NCBI GenBank assembly: GCA_002722255.1
Contig: PBLD01000010.1
Coordinates: forward strand, 138,304-202,303
Direction of reading: 5' to 3'
Source of the DNA: Winogradskyella sp.
Lineage (GTDB): Bacteria > Bacteroidota > Bacteroidia > Flavobacteriales > Flavobacteriaceae
Length of the DNA stretch: 64,000 nucleotides
How positions within the stretch are numbered: the stretch's first letter is position 1; each line of letters starts with the position of its first letter. This document shows positions 43,735 to 51,153 of this stretch, one piece after another. The translations under genes were made by a program, and so were the position numbers. The notes beneath the pieces were generated by a model. The model searched no databases. It saw only the letters and a program-made list of their open reading frames with translations, and was not told where the DNA came from.

Positions 43735-43843
43735 TATAATGTAAGTTTCGCGTGGGTCATTCGACTTAAAACGTATAGCTTACATTTCCCGCCTTATGGC
43801 GTCTATATATATCTAAGAGCGCTTTGTAAAAAGCGCTTTTTTT
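43735..43843 (+). ncRNA. Candidate structured small RNA with own terminator
   Basis: A gene-free stretch between convergent coding regions. A TACTTTTG box (43722-43729) could start transcription near 43735. AATGTAAG (43738-43745) pairs with CTTACATT (43779-43786), enclosing a hairpin with GGGTC/GACTT, and CGCCTTATGGCG (43790-43801) forms another hairpin. An intrinsic terminator follows: AGCGCTTT/AAAGCGCT and seven T. No ORF is evident. The identity is unknown; the Flavo-1 RNA motif is one family worth testing. It could also be only a long 3' region of the upstream lipoprotein mRNA. Confidence 0.5.
43818..43843 (+). terminator. Intrinsic terminator of the candidate small RNA
   Basis: AGCGCTTT (43818-43825) pairs with AAAGCGCT (43830-43837), followed by TTTTTT. 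The T tract touches the stop codon of the kinase gene on the other strand. Confidence 0.85.
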
Positions 43844-45215
43844 ATAGGTTGTTTAATTGAAAAATTACAGTCGTACCTTTATTAACTTCACTTTCAATTT
43901 GCAATGTACCACCTAATAGCTCTATATAAGATTTAGCAATAGATAATCCTAGTCCAGCACCATGTGCGCCAGTTTTATTTTCTAAATCTATAGTAAAAAA
44001 CGGCAGATGTACCTTATCTATGTGTATATCTGATATGCCAATACCATTATCACTTATTTTAAACTGTAAGGTTTCTTCAGCAACAGGACTACATGATATA
44101 TTTACTATGGCATTTTTAGGCGAAAATTTTATCGCATTGTCTATAATGTGGTTAAGTGCTTTATGTAGTTTATCCTGGTCTGTTCTAAAGGTTTTATTCG
44201 TCTTAAAATTTATGGTTGTGGAAAACTGAATGTCTTTTTCTTGTACTTTACCAGTAAACTCACTTTTTATCTTATCTAATAAGTCCGAAATTTTGACTTT
44301 GGAGATATCAATGGGTACATTTCCAGTTTCAAGCTGAGATATTTCTAATACATCATTAAAAACAGCTAACAACAGTTTGCTATTGTTTTCTATTATCTGA
44401 AAGTATTCGTTATTCGCTTTATCCAGTTGCAAATCAGATTTAAGTAATTGAGCACTTCCCGTAATTCCATAAAGTGGTGTTTTTATTTCATGACTCATAT
44501 TGCTTAAAAATGCAGTCTTAAGCTTGTTCGACTGCTCAGCTTCATTTTTTGCTTTAATTGTTTTATCATGCTCTTTTTTTAGCATTTGTTGCAATTCATT
44601 TTCTTTTATAAATGCTTTGTGTAACTGCTGAATTAAAAAAGAAACTGCATAAACAGTAAGCAAGCAAAAAATAATGTTATTTATAAAAACAATTATTAAA
44701 CCTTCTAGTGGACCTTCAACAAAAAACTGAATATTAATAATGTTGAAATACTTAATTAGTATTAGGGTTAAATAAAAAACAGCAGTTATGATAATAGAAT
44801 TTATACCCGATCGTGTACTGCTGTATAGTGTAATTAAAATACTTAACATGAACAGTAAAATCGTACCATTACCACCTAAACCAAGGTCATAAACAAGACC
44901 AAAGGATAAAACTAAAAATGTTGCACTGTATATTACTTTTCTGTTTTCTAAGCTTAGATTTTTATGTAAGAAACCAAAAAACAACACCAGAATTGCAATA
45001 GTATCAGCATAAAAAACAAACCATTTGTCTAGAATTATTGCTGCAATAATACTTGGGAAATACGAAATAGATCCCAAAACCATTGTTAGAGTAAAAATGG
45101 AAATAAATAGTTGATCTCTGTAATAGGACAAACGATCAGTTTCATTTTTATGGTTTTGTAAACCAAGGTATTTAACATACCATTGTCTGTAGGAAAGCCA
45201 AAGTTTTTTCAGCAT
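43842..45215 (-). CDS. Membrane sensor histidine kinase
   Basis: Sensor kinase of 457 residues. The N-terminal 200 residues hold about six or seven transmembrane helices (LFISIFTLTMVLGSISYF to FCLLTVYAVSFLI) with no large periplasmic domain. A coiled-coil linker leads to HisKA with His242 in FLSNMSHEIKTPLYGI and HATPase_c with LNHIIDNAIKFSPKN, DNGIGI, GAGLGLSIAKSYIELLGG. It detects an intramembrane or membrane-related signal by analogy. It has no receiver domain and no adjacent response regulator. The start is divergent from kynU with about 140 bp between start codons. Confidence 0.9.
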   Translation of the reverse strand: MLKKLWLSYRQWYVKYLGLQNHKNETDRLSYYRDQLFISIFTLTMVLGSISYFPSIIAAIILDKWFVFYADTIAILVLFFGFLHKNLSLENRKVIYSATFLVLSFGLVYDLGLGGNGTILLFMLSILITLYSSTRSGINSIIITAVFYLTLILIKYFNIINIQFFVEGPLEGLIIVFINNIIFCLLTVYAVSFLIQQLHKAFIKENELQQMLKKEHDKTIKAKNEAEQSNKLKTAFLSNMSHEIKTPLYGITGSAQLLKSDLQLDKANNEYFQIIENNSKLLLAVFNDVLEISQLETGNVPIDISKVKISDLLDKIKSEFTGKVQEKDIQFSTTINFKTNKTFRTDQDKLHKALNHIIDNAIKFSPKNAIVNISCSPVAEETLQFKISDNGIGISDIHIDKVHLPFFTIDLENKTGAHGAGLGLSIAKSYIELLGGTLQIESEVNKGTTVIFQLNNL

Positions 45216-45322
45216 TTTTTTTGGATTTTGATTGATGATGTATGTAGGGGTTTAAAACAAATCTACTCAAATCTAAGTGTTTATGCTTTGGTTCTGGTGA
45301 CATATTTGGATAAAATTATTCT

Positions 45323-45330
45323 TATTTTTG
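45323..45330 (+). promoter_or_regulatory. Putative kynU promoter -7 box
   Basis: TATTTTTG matches TAnnTTTG and lies 24 bases upstream of the TTG start at 45354. TTG at 45306-45308 gives a 14-base spacer, shorter than ideal. It would drive the kynurenine cluster. Confidence 0.42.
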
Positions 45331-45353
45331 TTAGCAACGCAAAAATTATCCAA

Positions 45354-46619
45354 TTGACTAACTATAAAACAGGTCTTGATTACGCAAAAACACAAGACCA
45401 AAACGATCCTTTAGCGCATTGCCGTAGCCAATTTCATATTCCAAAAGATAAAGAAGGAAATGATTGGTTGTACTTTACAGGAAACTCGCTTGGACTACAA
45501 CCAAAAAGCACACAAAAATACATTCAACAAGAATTAAACGATTGGGCAAACCTTGGTGTAGAAGGACATTTTGAAGCCAAAAACCCATGGATGCCATATC
45601 ACGAATTCTTAACCGAAAGTATGGCAAAAATCGTAGGCGCAAAACCTATTGAAGTTGTAGTAATGAACACGCTAACCACTAACCTACACTTACTTATGGT
45701 TAGTTTTTATCGACCTACAAAAACCAAATACAAAATTGTAATTGAAAGTGATGCGTTTCCGTCAGATCGATATGCTGTGCAAACTCAACTAGATTTTCAT
45801 GGTTTTGATGCTAATGAAGGTTTAATTGAATGGAAACCTCGTGAAGGTGAAGAATTACTTAACATTGAAGATTTAGAAACCATTTTAGATGAACAAGGTG
45901 ACGAGATTGCTTTGCTTCTAATTGGTGGTGTTAACTATTATACAGGTCAATACTTAGATTTAAATCGAATTGCCGAATTAGGTCACGCCAAAAACTGTAT
46001 GGTTGGTATCGATTTAGCACATGGCGCAGGAAACATTCAACCAGAATTACACAACTCAGGAGTTGATTTTGCAGCTTGGTGTACTTACAAATATTTAAAT
46101 TCCGGACCAGGTAGTTTAGGCGGACTTTTTGTGCACGAAAAACATGCGCACAATAAAGATTTAAAGCGTTTTGCAGGTTGGTGGAGTCATAATAAAGACA
46201 CACGTTTTAACATGCGTCAACCATTAGACGTTACACCTGGCGCCGAAGGTTGGCAACTTAGTAATCCTCCAATTTTATCTATGGCTGCCATAAAAGCATC
46301 TTTAGATATGTTTAATGAGGTTGGTATGGAAGCGTTACGCGAAAAATCAGAACAACTAACAGGTTATTTTGAATTTTTAATTAATGAATTAAACAACGAT
46401 AAAATAAAAATAATCACACCAACAGATCCAAAACAACGTGGTTGCCAATTATCGATTCAAGTTAAAGATGCCGATAAAAGCTTACATCACAAATTAACCG
46501 AAGCCAACATAATTACAGATTGGCGTGAACCTGATGTAATACGTTGCGCACCAGTACCGCTTTACAACAGTTTTGAAGATGTATTTAGAATGGTTGAAAA
46601 GTTGAAAGAAATTTTGTAG
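45354..46619 (+). CDS. kynU: Kynureninase
   Basis: PLP enzyme of 421 residues that cleaves kynurenine or 3-hydroxykynurenine to anthranilate or 3-hydroxyanthranilate plus alanine. Seen are FTGNSLGLQPKSTQ, EAKNPWMPYHEF, VVVMNTLTTNLHLLMVSFYRP, ESDAFPSDRYAVQTQLDFHG, GIDLAHGAGN and the PLP-lysine motif FAAWCTYKYLNSGPGSLGG. The likely start is a TTG at 45354 giving TNYKTGLDYA, the family N-terminus; a 171-base in-frame upstream extension overlaps the divergent kinase and contains the promoter. It opens the kynurenine degradation cluster. Confidence 0.94.
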   Translation: MTNYKTGLDYAKTQDQNDPLAHCRSQFHIPKDKEGNDWLYFTGNSLGLQPKSTQKYIQQELNDWANLGVEGHFEAKNPWMPYHEFLTESMAKIVGAKPIEVVVMNTLTTNLHLLMVSFYRPTKTKYKIVIESDAFPSDRYAVQTQLDFHGFDANEGLIEWKPREGEELLNIEDLETILDEQGDEIALLLIGGVNYYTGQYLDLNRIAELGHAKNCMVGIDLAHGAGNIQPELHNSGVDFAAWCTYKYLNSGPGSLGGLFVHEKHAHNKDLKRFAGWWSHNKDTRFNMRQPLDVTPGAEGWQLSNPPILSMAAIKASLDMFNEVGMEALREKSEQLTGYFEFLINELNNDKIKIITPTDPKQRGCQLSIQVKDADKSLHHKLTEANIITDWREPDVIRCAPVPLYNSFEDVFRMVEKLKEIL

Positions 46620-46970
46620 ATGAAAAATTTTTTTTCACTAATAAAGGATGAAAATATTTTACTCAAAATCAAGAAGAAATCTGAAGCAAGTTTTTGGGAA
46701 TATCAAATTTTAGGTCTGTTCTATTATCTTTTTAATTTAAGCTTTGACTATTTTATAATAACTGACAAAAAAATAGTTTATGTAATAAAAGATAAATTAA
46801 TAAAAATTGCTAAATACAGTGATTTTTCAACCTTAGAATTTAATTCTAAAAACGATATTTTTTCTTATAAAAACATTGATAATCAAGAACAAAGATTAAA
46901 TTTAAAAAGACTTAGATTATCATATGAAGAAATTCAAAAAATAAAGAAAGTATTGAATCATAATATTTAG
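46620..46970 (+). CDS. Hypothetical protein, possible PH-like domain
   Basis: Protein of 116 residues whose ATG directly follows the kynU stop. It is very AT-rich, with many Lys, Ile and Phe residues. The segment YFIITDKKIVYVIKDKLIKIAKYSDF, then FSYKNIDNQEQRLNLKRL and a final helix resembles bacterial pleckstrin-homology domains (YdbS/YokE type), though this is weak. No link to kynurenine metabolism is apparent; it may be a later insertion between kynU and kmo. Confidence 0.6.
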   Translation: MKNFFSLIKDENILLKIKKKSEASFWEYQILGLFYYLFNLSFDYFIITDKKIVYVIKDKLIKIAKYSDFSTLEFNSKNDIFSYKNIDNQEQRLNLKRLRLSYEEIQKIKKVLNHNI

Positions 46971-46996
46971 ACACTTGATTAAACAAGGATAAAATA

Positions 46997-48415
46997 ATGA
47001 AACAAAAAGAAAACATATTAATCATTGGCGCAGGTTTATGCGGTTCGCTTTTAGCACTACGTTTAGCACAACGTGGCTATAACGTTAATGTTTACGAAAG
47101 CAGACCAGATCTACGTACAACAGATATTTCTGCAGGTCGTTCTATCAACCTTGCCTTATCAGATCGCGGTTTTAAAGCCTTACGTTTAGCTAATGTTGAA
47201 GATAAAGCACGTGAGATTTGTATCCCAATGAAAGGTAGATTAATGCACGATACCAAAGGTAATACCTTTGCATCCAACTATTCTGGTCGTGATAATGAAT
47301 ACATCAACTCTATTTCAAGAGGTGATTTAAACGGAATGCTACTAACCGAAGCCGATAAATACGACAATCTAACCATTCATTTTAATACCGAATGTGAAAC
47401 GGTAGATTTAGATACCAATACCGTTCATTTTAAAAATCGTAATACAAATGAAGCTTTTAACGTCACTTCAGATGTTATTTTTGGTACTGATGGCGCAGGT
47501 TCAGAATTAAGAAAAAGCTATTTTTTACAGCGTAAATTCTTGTTTAGTTTTTCTCAAAACTTCCTTACACACGGTTATAAAGAATTAGAAATTCCTGCAG
47601 CAACAGACGGAAGTCATCAAATTAGTAAAGACTATTTACACATTTGGCCAAGAGGCGAATATATGCTTATCGCTTTACCTAATTTAGACGGAAGTTTTAC
47701 AGTGACGTTATTTTTAGGTCACGAAGAAGGCGAGTATAATTTCAAAGATTTAGATACAGAAGATAACATAAAGGCCTTTTTCCAGGCGCAATTTCCTGAT
47801 GCTTTAGCGCTAATTCCAAATATTGCTGAAGAGTTTGCAAGCAATCCCACAGGTGCGTTAGGGACTATAAAATGTTCACCTTGGCATTATAAAGGCAATA
47901 CTTTAATTTTAGGTGATGCGGCACATGCTGTTGTACCGTTTTATGGACAAGGAATGAATGCCTCTTTTGAAGATGTAGCAGTTTTAGATAACATAATCGA
48001 TAAACATGAAGGCGATTGGGAAACCATTTTTAAAACCTATCAATCGGTTAGAAAAGCAGATGCAGATGCTATTGGCGAATTAGCAGAAGAGAACTATTAC
48101 GAAATGCGCGATCATGTTGCTAATCCAATTTTCAAGAAAAAACGCCAGCTAGAAATGCAATTAGAAAAGCATTTCCCAGAGCACTATTTTTCAAAATATT
48201 CTATGGTAACATTCAATGAAAATATTGGCTATCATGAAGCTATGACTAAAGGTCGTGCACAAGACAAAGCCATTTTAAATATGATTGCAGATAACGAGAT
48301 ATCGATAACAGCAGATATGACTTATGAGCAATTAGAAAAGGCTTTACAAAAAGTACAAGAAAAAACTAACGATATTATAGATGATGACAACGTTGCAAAA
48401 ACGATGCATCACTAA
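46997..48415 (+). CDS. kmo: Kynurenine 3-monooxygenase
   Basis: FAD-dependent hydroxylase of 472 residues that converts kynurenine to 3-hydroxykynurenine with NADPH and O2. It begins with the dinucleotide fold ILIIGAGLCGSLLALRLAQRG followed by ESRPDLR, shows GRSINLALSDRGFKAL, a DGAGSELRKS fingerprint and the second FAD motif ILGDAAHAVVPFYGQGMNASFED. The C-terminus carries the helical tail of the family. A palindromic repeat begins one base after its stop codon. Confidence 0.95.
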   Translation: MKQKENILIIGAGLCGSLLALRLAQRGYNVNVYESRPDLRTTDISAGRSINLALSDRGFKALRLANVEDKAREICIPMKGRLMHDTKGNTFASNYSGRDNEYINSISRGDLNGMLLTEADKYDNLTIHFNTECETVDLDTNTVHFKNRNTNEAFNVTSDVIFGTDGAGSELRKSYFLQRKFLFSFSQNFLTHGYKELEIPAATDGSHQISKDYLHIWPRGEYMLIALPNLDGSFTVTLFLGHEEGEYNFKDLDTEDNIKAFFQAQFPDALALIPNIAEEFASNPTGALGTIKCSPWHYKGNTLILGDAAHAVVPFYGQGMNASFEDVAVLDNIIDKHEGDWETIFKTYQSVRKADADAIGELAEENYYEMRDHVANPIFKKKRQLEMQLEKHFPEHYFSKYSMVTFNENIGYHEAMTKGRAQDKAILNMIADNEISITADMTYEQLEKALQKVQEKTNDIIDDDNVAKTMHH

Positions 48416-48487
48416 ATTCCTGCGAAATCGAAGATTCACGAAATCAATGAGCTTAAATAAGAATCAATGAGTAAAGCAGGAATCTCA
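48416..48487 (+). repeat. Palindromic repeat family C, long-loop copy
   Basis: ATTCCTGC (48416-48423) and GCAGGAATCTCA (48476-48487) are the ends of the same palindrome found around the GIY-YIG gene at 49 kb, but here the loop is about 52 bases and contains two copies of AATCAATGAG. It lies directly after the kmo stop. Confidence 0.7.
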
Positions 48488-48500
48488 TAAAAAAAATAAA

Positions 48501-48530
48501 CTGTCACTTCGAGCGCAGTCGAGAAGTCTC
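48501..48530 (+). repeat. Palindromic repeat family B, copy 1
   Basis: CTGTCACTTCGAGCGCAGTC followed by GAGAAGTCTC. It folds as ACTTC-GA/TC-GAAGT with a bulge. The core CGAGCGCAGTCGAGA recurs at both ends of the second GIY-YIG cassette (50.8-51.2 kb). Confidence 0.8.
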
Positions 48531-48554
48531 AGGAAGATAAAATAATCAAAAAAT

Positions 48555-48581
48555 AGATTCTGAATCAAGTTCAGAATGACA
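48555..48581 (+). repeat. Palindromic repeat family A, short copy
   Basis: AGATTCTGAATC followed by AAGTTCAGAATGACA. It shares the TTCAGAATGACA end with the copies at 18.0 and 42.1 kb. The ATG in its end (48576) is in frame with the next gene but is unlikely to be its start. Confidence 0.7.
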
Positions 48582-48587
48582 ACCAAT

Positions 48588-49019
48588 ATGAATACAAACG
48601 CAGGAACTAAAGTAACACCAAGAGGTGCATATCCACATGTTAAAGTGGTAGGTGATTTCATTTTCGTTTCAGGAACCAGTTCAAGACGCGCAGACAATAC
48701 AATTGCTGGTGTAGAACTTATTGACGAAATGAACACCAAAAAATTAGATATCGAAATTCAAACTAGAGAAGTTTTAAAAAACATCGATAAAAATTTACAA
48801 ACCGTTGGTGCCAGCTTGAAAGACGTGGTTGATGTAACTACCTTTTTAGTAAACATGAACGATTTTGCAGGTTACAACAAAGCTTACGCCGAGTTTTTTG
48901 AAAAAGAAACTGGACCAACAAGAACAACTGTTGCTGTACACCAATTACCGCATCCTGATTTGTTGGTTGAGATTAAGGTGACTGCATTCCTGCGTAGGCA
49001 GGAATCTCAAAATAAATAA
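48588..49019 (+). CDS. RidA family protein, probable 2-aminomuconate deaminase
   Basis: RidA/YjgF-type protein of 143 residues from the ATG at 48588. The fold motifs are [53 protein letters not shown] and [21 protein letters not shown], with the conserved arginine of the active site. Within a kynurenine cluster RidA members act as 2-aminomuconate deaminase, so that role is inferred. The last residues (FLRRQESQ) are encoded by the left arm of the palindrome at 48986, which appears to have replaced or extended the native C-terminus. Confidence 0.88.
   Translation: MNTNAGTKVTPRGAYPHVKVVGDFIFVSGTSSRRADNTIAGVELIDEMNTKKLDIEIQTREVLKNIDKNLQTVGASLKDVVDVTTFLVNMNDFAGYNKAYAEFFEKETGPTRTTVAVHQLPHPDLLVEIKVTAFLRRQESQNK
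48986..49009 (+). repeat. Palindromic repeat family C, left arm of GIY-YIG cassette 1
   Basis: ATTCCTGCGTAGGCAGGAAT followed by CTCA. It is itself a hairpin (ATTCCTGC/GCAGGAAT) and is a perfect 24-bp reverse complement of 49343-49366. It is translated as the end of the RidA protein. In form it resembles the Neisseria dRS3 repeat. Confidence 0.85.
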
Positions 49020-49021
49020 TA

Positions 49022-49342
49022 ATGAACATTTGGTATGTCTACATAATGTCAAACAAACCTAATGGAATTATTTATATTGGAGTTACTAATAATATAGAAG
49101 AAAGAGTAAAAGAGCACAAACTTAAATTATATCCAAATTCATTTACAGCTAAATATAATTGCAATAAATTAATCTATTTTGAAGAATTAACTGAAGCTGA
49201 AGATGCCTATAATAGAGAAAAGAGAATGAAAAAATGGAAGAGAGATTGGAAAATAAAATTAATAGAAAACATGAACCCAAGTTGGATGGATTTAAGTCTA
49301 AATTGGAATTTTAACATGAATAAATTTAGGCATGAAAAATAA
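49022..49342 (+). CDS. Solitary GIY-YIG nuclease family protein (cassette 1)
   Basis: Protein of 106 residues made of one GIY-YIG domain. Catalytic-type motifs are WYVYIMSNKPNGIIYIGVTN, an arginine in NNIEERVKEHK, and the glutamate in EDAYNREKRMKKWKRDWK. It is the YhbQ/UPF0213-like size, with no DNA-binding fusion. The tail NPSWMDLSLNW is typical of the group. It starts 2 bp after the RidA stop and its stop codon overlaps the start of the dehydrogenase gene. It has no expected role in tryptophan breakdown and is bracketed by inverted palindromes, so it is probably part of a mobile unit. Confidence 0.88.
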   Translation: MNIWYVYIMSNKPNGIIYIGVTNNIEERVKEHKLKLYPNSFTAKYNCNKLIYFEELTEAEDAYNREKRMKKWKRDWKIKLIENMNPSWMDLSLNWNFNMNKFRHEK

Positions 49343-50798
49343 TGAGATTCCTGCCTACGCAGGAATAAAAAACTACATAAACGGCGAATTCATAAATCCA
49401 GAAAGCAATCAGTGGATTGACAACTACAATCCTTCAAATGGTGAAGTCTATGGGCAAATCCCAAACTCATCAAAAGAAGATGTAGAACAAGCTTTTCAAA
49501 GTGCTAAATCTGCTTTTCCTAGTTGGAGTCAAACTACTTTAGAAGAACGTAGCAGGATCCTCATTAAGATTTCAGAATTATTAGAAGCCAATCTAGACCG
49601 TTTTGCAGAAGCTGAAAGTAAGGACAACGGAAAACCTGTAAGTCTTGCCAAAATGGTAGATATACCAAGAGCAGCAAGTAATTTCAGGTTTTTTGGTAAC
49701 GCCATAACCCAATTTGCAAGCGAAAGCCATGAAAGCGTTGGTCAAAATGCGGTAAATTATACACTACGCCAACCTATTGGTGTTGTTGGATGTATTAGTC
49801 CTTGGAATTTACCTTTATATCTTTTCACTTGGAAAATAGCACCAGCAATCGCAGCTGGTAATTGCGTCGTAGCCAAACCAAGCGAAGTTACACCAATGAC
49901 AGCGTATTTATTAGGCGAAATTTGCAGCGAAGCTGGTTTACCAAAAGGTGTGTTGAATATTGTTCACGGTTTAGGCACTACGACTGGTCAAGCTATTGTA
50001 GAGCATCCAAATATCAAAGCCATTAGTTTTACTGGCGGAACAGCAACTGGCGCACATATTGCCAAAGTTGCTGCACCAATGTTTAAAAAATTGTCTTTAG
50101 AGTTAGGTGGAAAAAATCCAAATATCATATTTGCCGATTGCGATTATGATGATATGCTGAATACTACAGTACGTTCGTCGTTTGCTAATCAAGGTCAGAT
50201 TTGTTTATGTGGAAGCCGAATTTTTGTAGAAGAAACTATTTATGAGAAATTCAAAGCTGACTTTGTAGAAAAAGTAAAAAGCTTAAAAGTTGGTCATCCT
50301 TCTGAAATAGACACTAATATTGGTGCTTTAGTTTCAAAACCGCATCTTGAAAAAGTGAAAAGCTACATCAAAATTGCTAAAGAAGAAGGCGCAACCATTT
50401 TATGTGGCGGAAACGAAGTTACTGTTGAAGGCTACGAAAATGGTTACTATTTACAACCAACAGTTATTGAGGTTAAAACTGATGATTGTCGCGTAAACCA
50501 AGAAGAAATTTTCGGTCCAGTAGTTACTATTATGCCATTTAAAACTGAAGACGACGTTTTAGAGATGGCTAACAAAGTAAAATACGGATTATCAGCAACA
50601 CTTTGGACTAATAATCTAAAACGAACCATGCGAATGAGCAACCAACTACAAGCAGGTATTGTTTGGGTAAACACTTGGATGATGCGCGATTTACGTACAC
50701 CTTTTGGTGGTGTTAAAGCAAGCGGAGTTGGTCGCGAAGGTGGTTTTGAAGCTTTACGCTTTTTTACTGAAGCTAAAAATGTGTGTATAAAATATTAA
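49332..50798 (+). CDS. Aldehyde dehydrogenase, probable 2-aminomuconic semialdehyde dehydrogenase
   Basis: NAD-dependent aldehyde dehydrogenase of 488 residues. Seen are GVVGCISPWNLPLYLFTWKI, SFTGGTATGAHIA, the general-base glutamate in LSLELGGKNPN, the catalytic cysteine in FANQGQICLCGSRIFVE and EEIFGPVVTIMPF. The GQICLC form is shared with 2-aminomuconate semialdehyde dehydrogenases (ALDH8A1 group), and ACMS decarboxylase is encoded downstream, so it likely oxidises 2-aminomuconate semialdehyde to 2-aminomuconate. Residues 4-12 (NEIPAYAGI) come from the right arm of the flanking palindrome, before the native-looking KNYINGEFINP. Confidence 0.9.
   Translation: MKNNEIPAYAGIKNYINGEFINPESNQWIDNYNPSNGEVYGQIPNSSKEDVEQAFQSAKSAFPSWSQTTLEERSRILIKISELLEANLDRFAEAESKDNGKPVSLAKMVDIPRAASNFRFFGNAITQFASESHESVGQNAVNYTLRQPIGVVGCISPWNLPLYLFTWKIAPAIAAGNCVVAKPSEVTPMTAYLLGEICSEAGLPKGVLNIVHGLGTTTGQAIVEHPNIKAISFTGGTATGAHIAKVAAPMFKKLSLELGGKNPNIIFADCDYDDMLNTTVRSSFANQGQICLCGSRIFVEETIYEKFKADFVEKVKSLKVGHPSEIDTNIGALVSKPHLEKVKSYIKIAKEEGATILCGGNEVTVEGYENGYYLQPTVIEVKTDDCRVNQEEIFGPVVTIMPFKTEDDVLEMANKVKYGLSATLWTNNLKRTMRMSNQLQAGIVWVNTWMMRDLRTPFGGVKASGVGREGGFEALRFFTEAKNVCIKY
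49343..49366 (-). repeat. Palindromic repeat family C, right arm of GIY-YIG cassette 1
   Basis: TGAGATTCCTGCCTACGCAG followed by GAAT, the exact reverse complement of 48986-49009. It is translated as NEIPAYAGI at the N-terminus of the aldehyde dehydrogenase. Confidence 0.85.
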
Positions 50799-50803
50799 TT
50801 TGA

Positions 50804-50830
50804 TGTCGCCTTGAGCGCAGTCGAGAGGTT
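50804..50830 (+). repeat. Palindromic repeat family B, left arm of GIY-YIG cassette 2
   Basis: TGTCGCCTTGAGCGCAGTCG followed by AGAGGTT. It folds with CCTT/GAGG stem bases. Inverted relative to the copy at 51154-51180. Confidence 0.8.
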
Positions 50831-50834
50831 AATT

Positions 50835-51152
50835 ATGAAAACGTATTATGTTTACATATTGAAATGTTCAGATGGGTTAACATATACAGGAATAACAAAT
50901 AACATATCTAGACGATTTGAAGAACACCAAAACGGATTAAATAAAACCTGTTTTACATACAAAAGAAGACCTTTAGAATTAATATTTCAACAAGAGTTTA
51001 ACAATGTAGAACAAGCAATATATTTTGAAAAGAAAATAAAAAAATGGAGTGCAAAAAAGAAATTTGCTTTAGCTAATGGAGAGTATAATTTGTTGCAAAT
51101 TTTAGCTGAATGTAGAAATGCAACACATTCTAAATATAAACCGAACAGTTAA
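50835..51152 (+). CDS. Solitary GIY-YIG nuclease family protein (cassette 2)
   Basis: Protein of 105 residues from the ATG at 50835; the upstream in-frame TTG at 50811 lies in the repeat. One GIY-YIG domain: KTYYVYILKCSDGLTYTGIT, arginines in NNISRRFEEHQ, the glutamate in QAIYFEKKIKKWSAKKKF. The C-terminal part (LANGEYNLLQILAECRN) differs from cassette 1, so the two are related but divergent members rather than a recent duplication. It is bracketed by inverted family B palindromes. Confidence 0.88.
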   Translation: MKTYYVYILKCSDGLTYTGITNNISRRFEEHQNGLNKTCFTYKRRPLELIFQQEFNNVEQAIYFEKKIKKWSAKKKFALANGEYNLLQILAECRNATHSKYKPNS

Positions 51153-51153
51153 G

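Larger units (their letters stand above)
48986..49366 (+). mobile_element. Candidate GIY-YIG palindrome cassette 1
   Basis: A 381-bp segment made of one small GIY-YIG nuclease gene between perfect 24-bp inverted palindromes. Inserted between the RidA and aldehyde dehydrogenase genes, its two ends are read into both proteins. No target-site duplication can be assigned by eye. Mobility is inferred from architecture only. Confidence 0.5.

Noticed and set aside
43735-43843. Reading the candidate RNA as a tRNA or as the small SRP RNA
   Set aside because: It lacks the T-arm and CCA-end layout and the conserved SRP apical sequence.
45183-45353. Upstream in-frame extension of kynureninase
   Set aside because: It overlaps the divergent kinase start and the likely promoter; the family N-terminus begins at the TTG at 45354.
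48576-48587. ATG at 48576 as start of the RidA gene
   Set aside because: It lies in the end of a family A palindrome; the ATG at 48588 gives the usual N-terminus.
50811-50834. TTG start for the second GIY-YIG gene
   Set aside because: The codon is within the family B palindrome; the ATG at 50835 directly precedes the domain.
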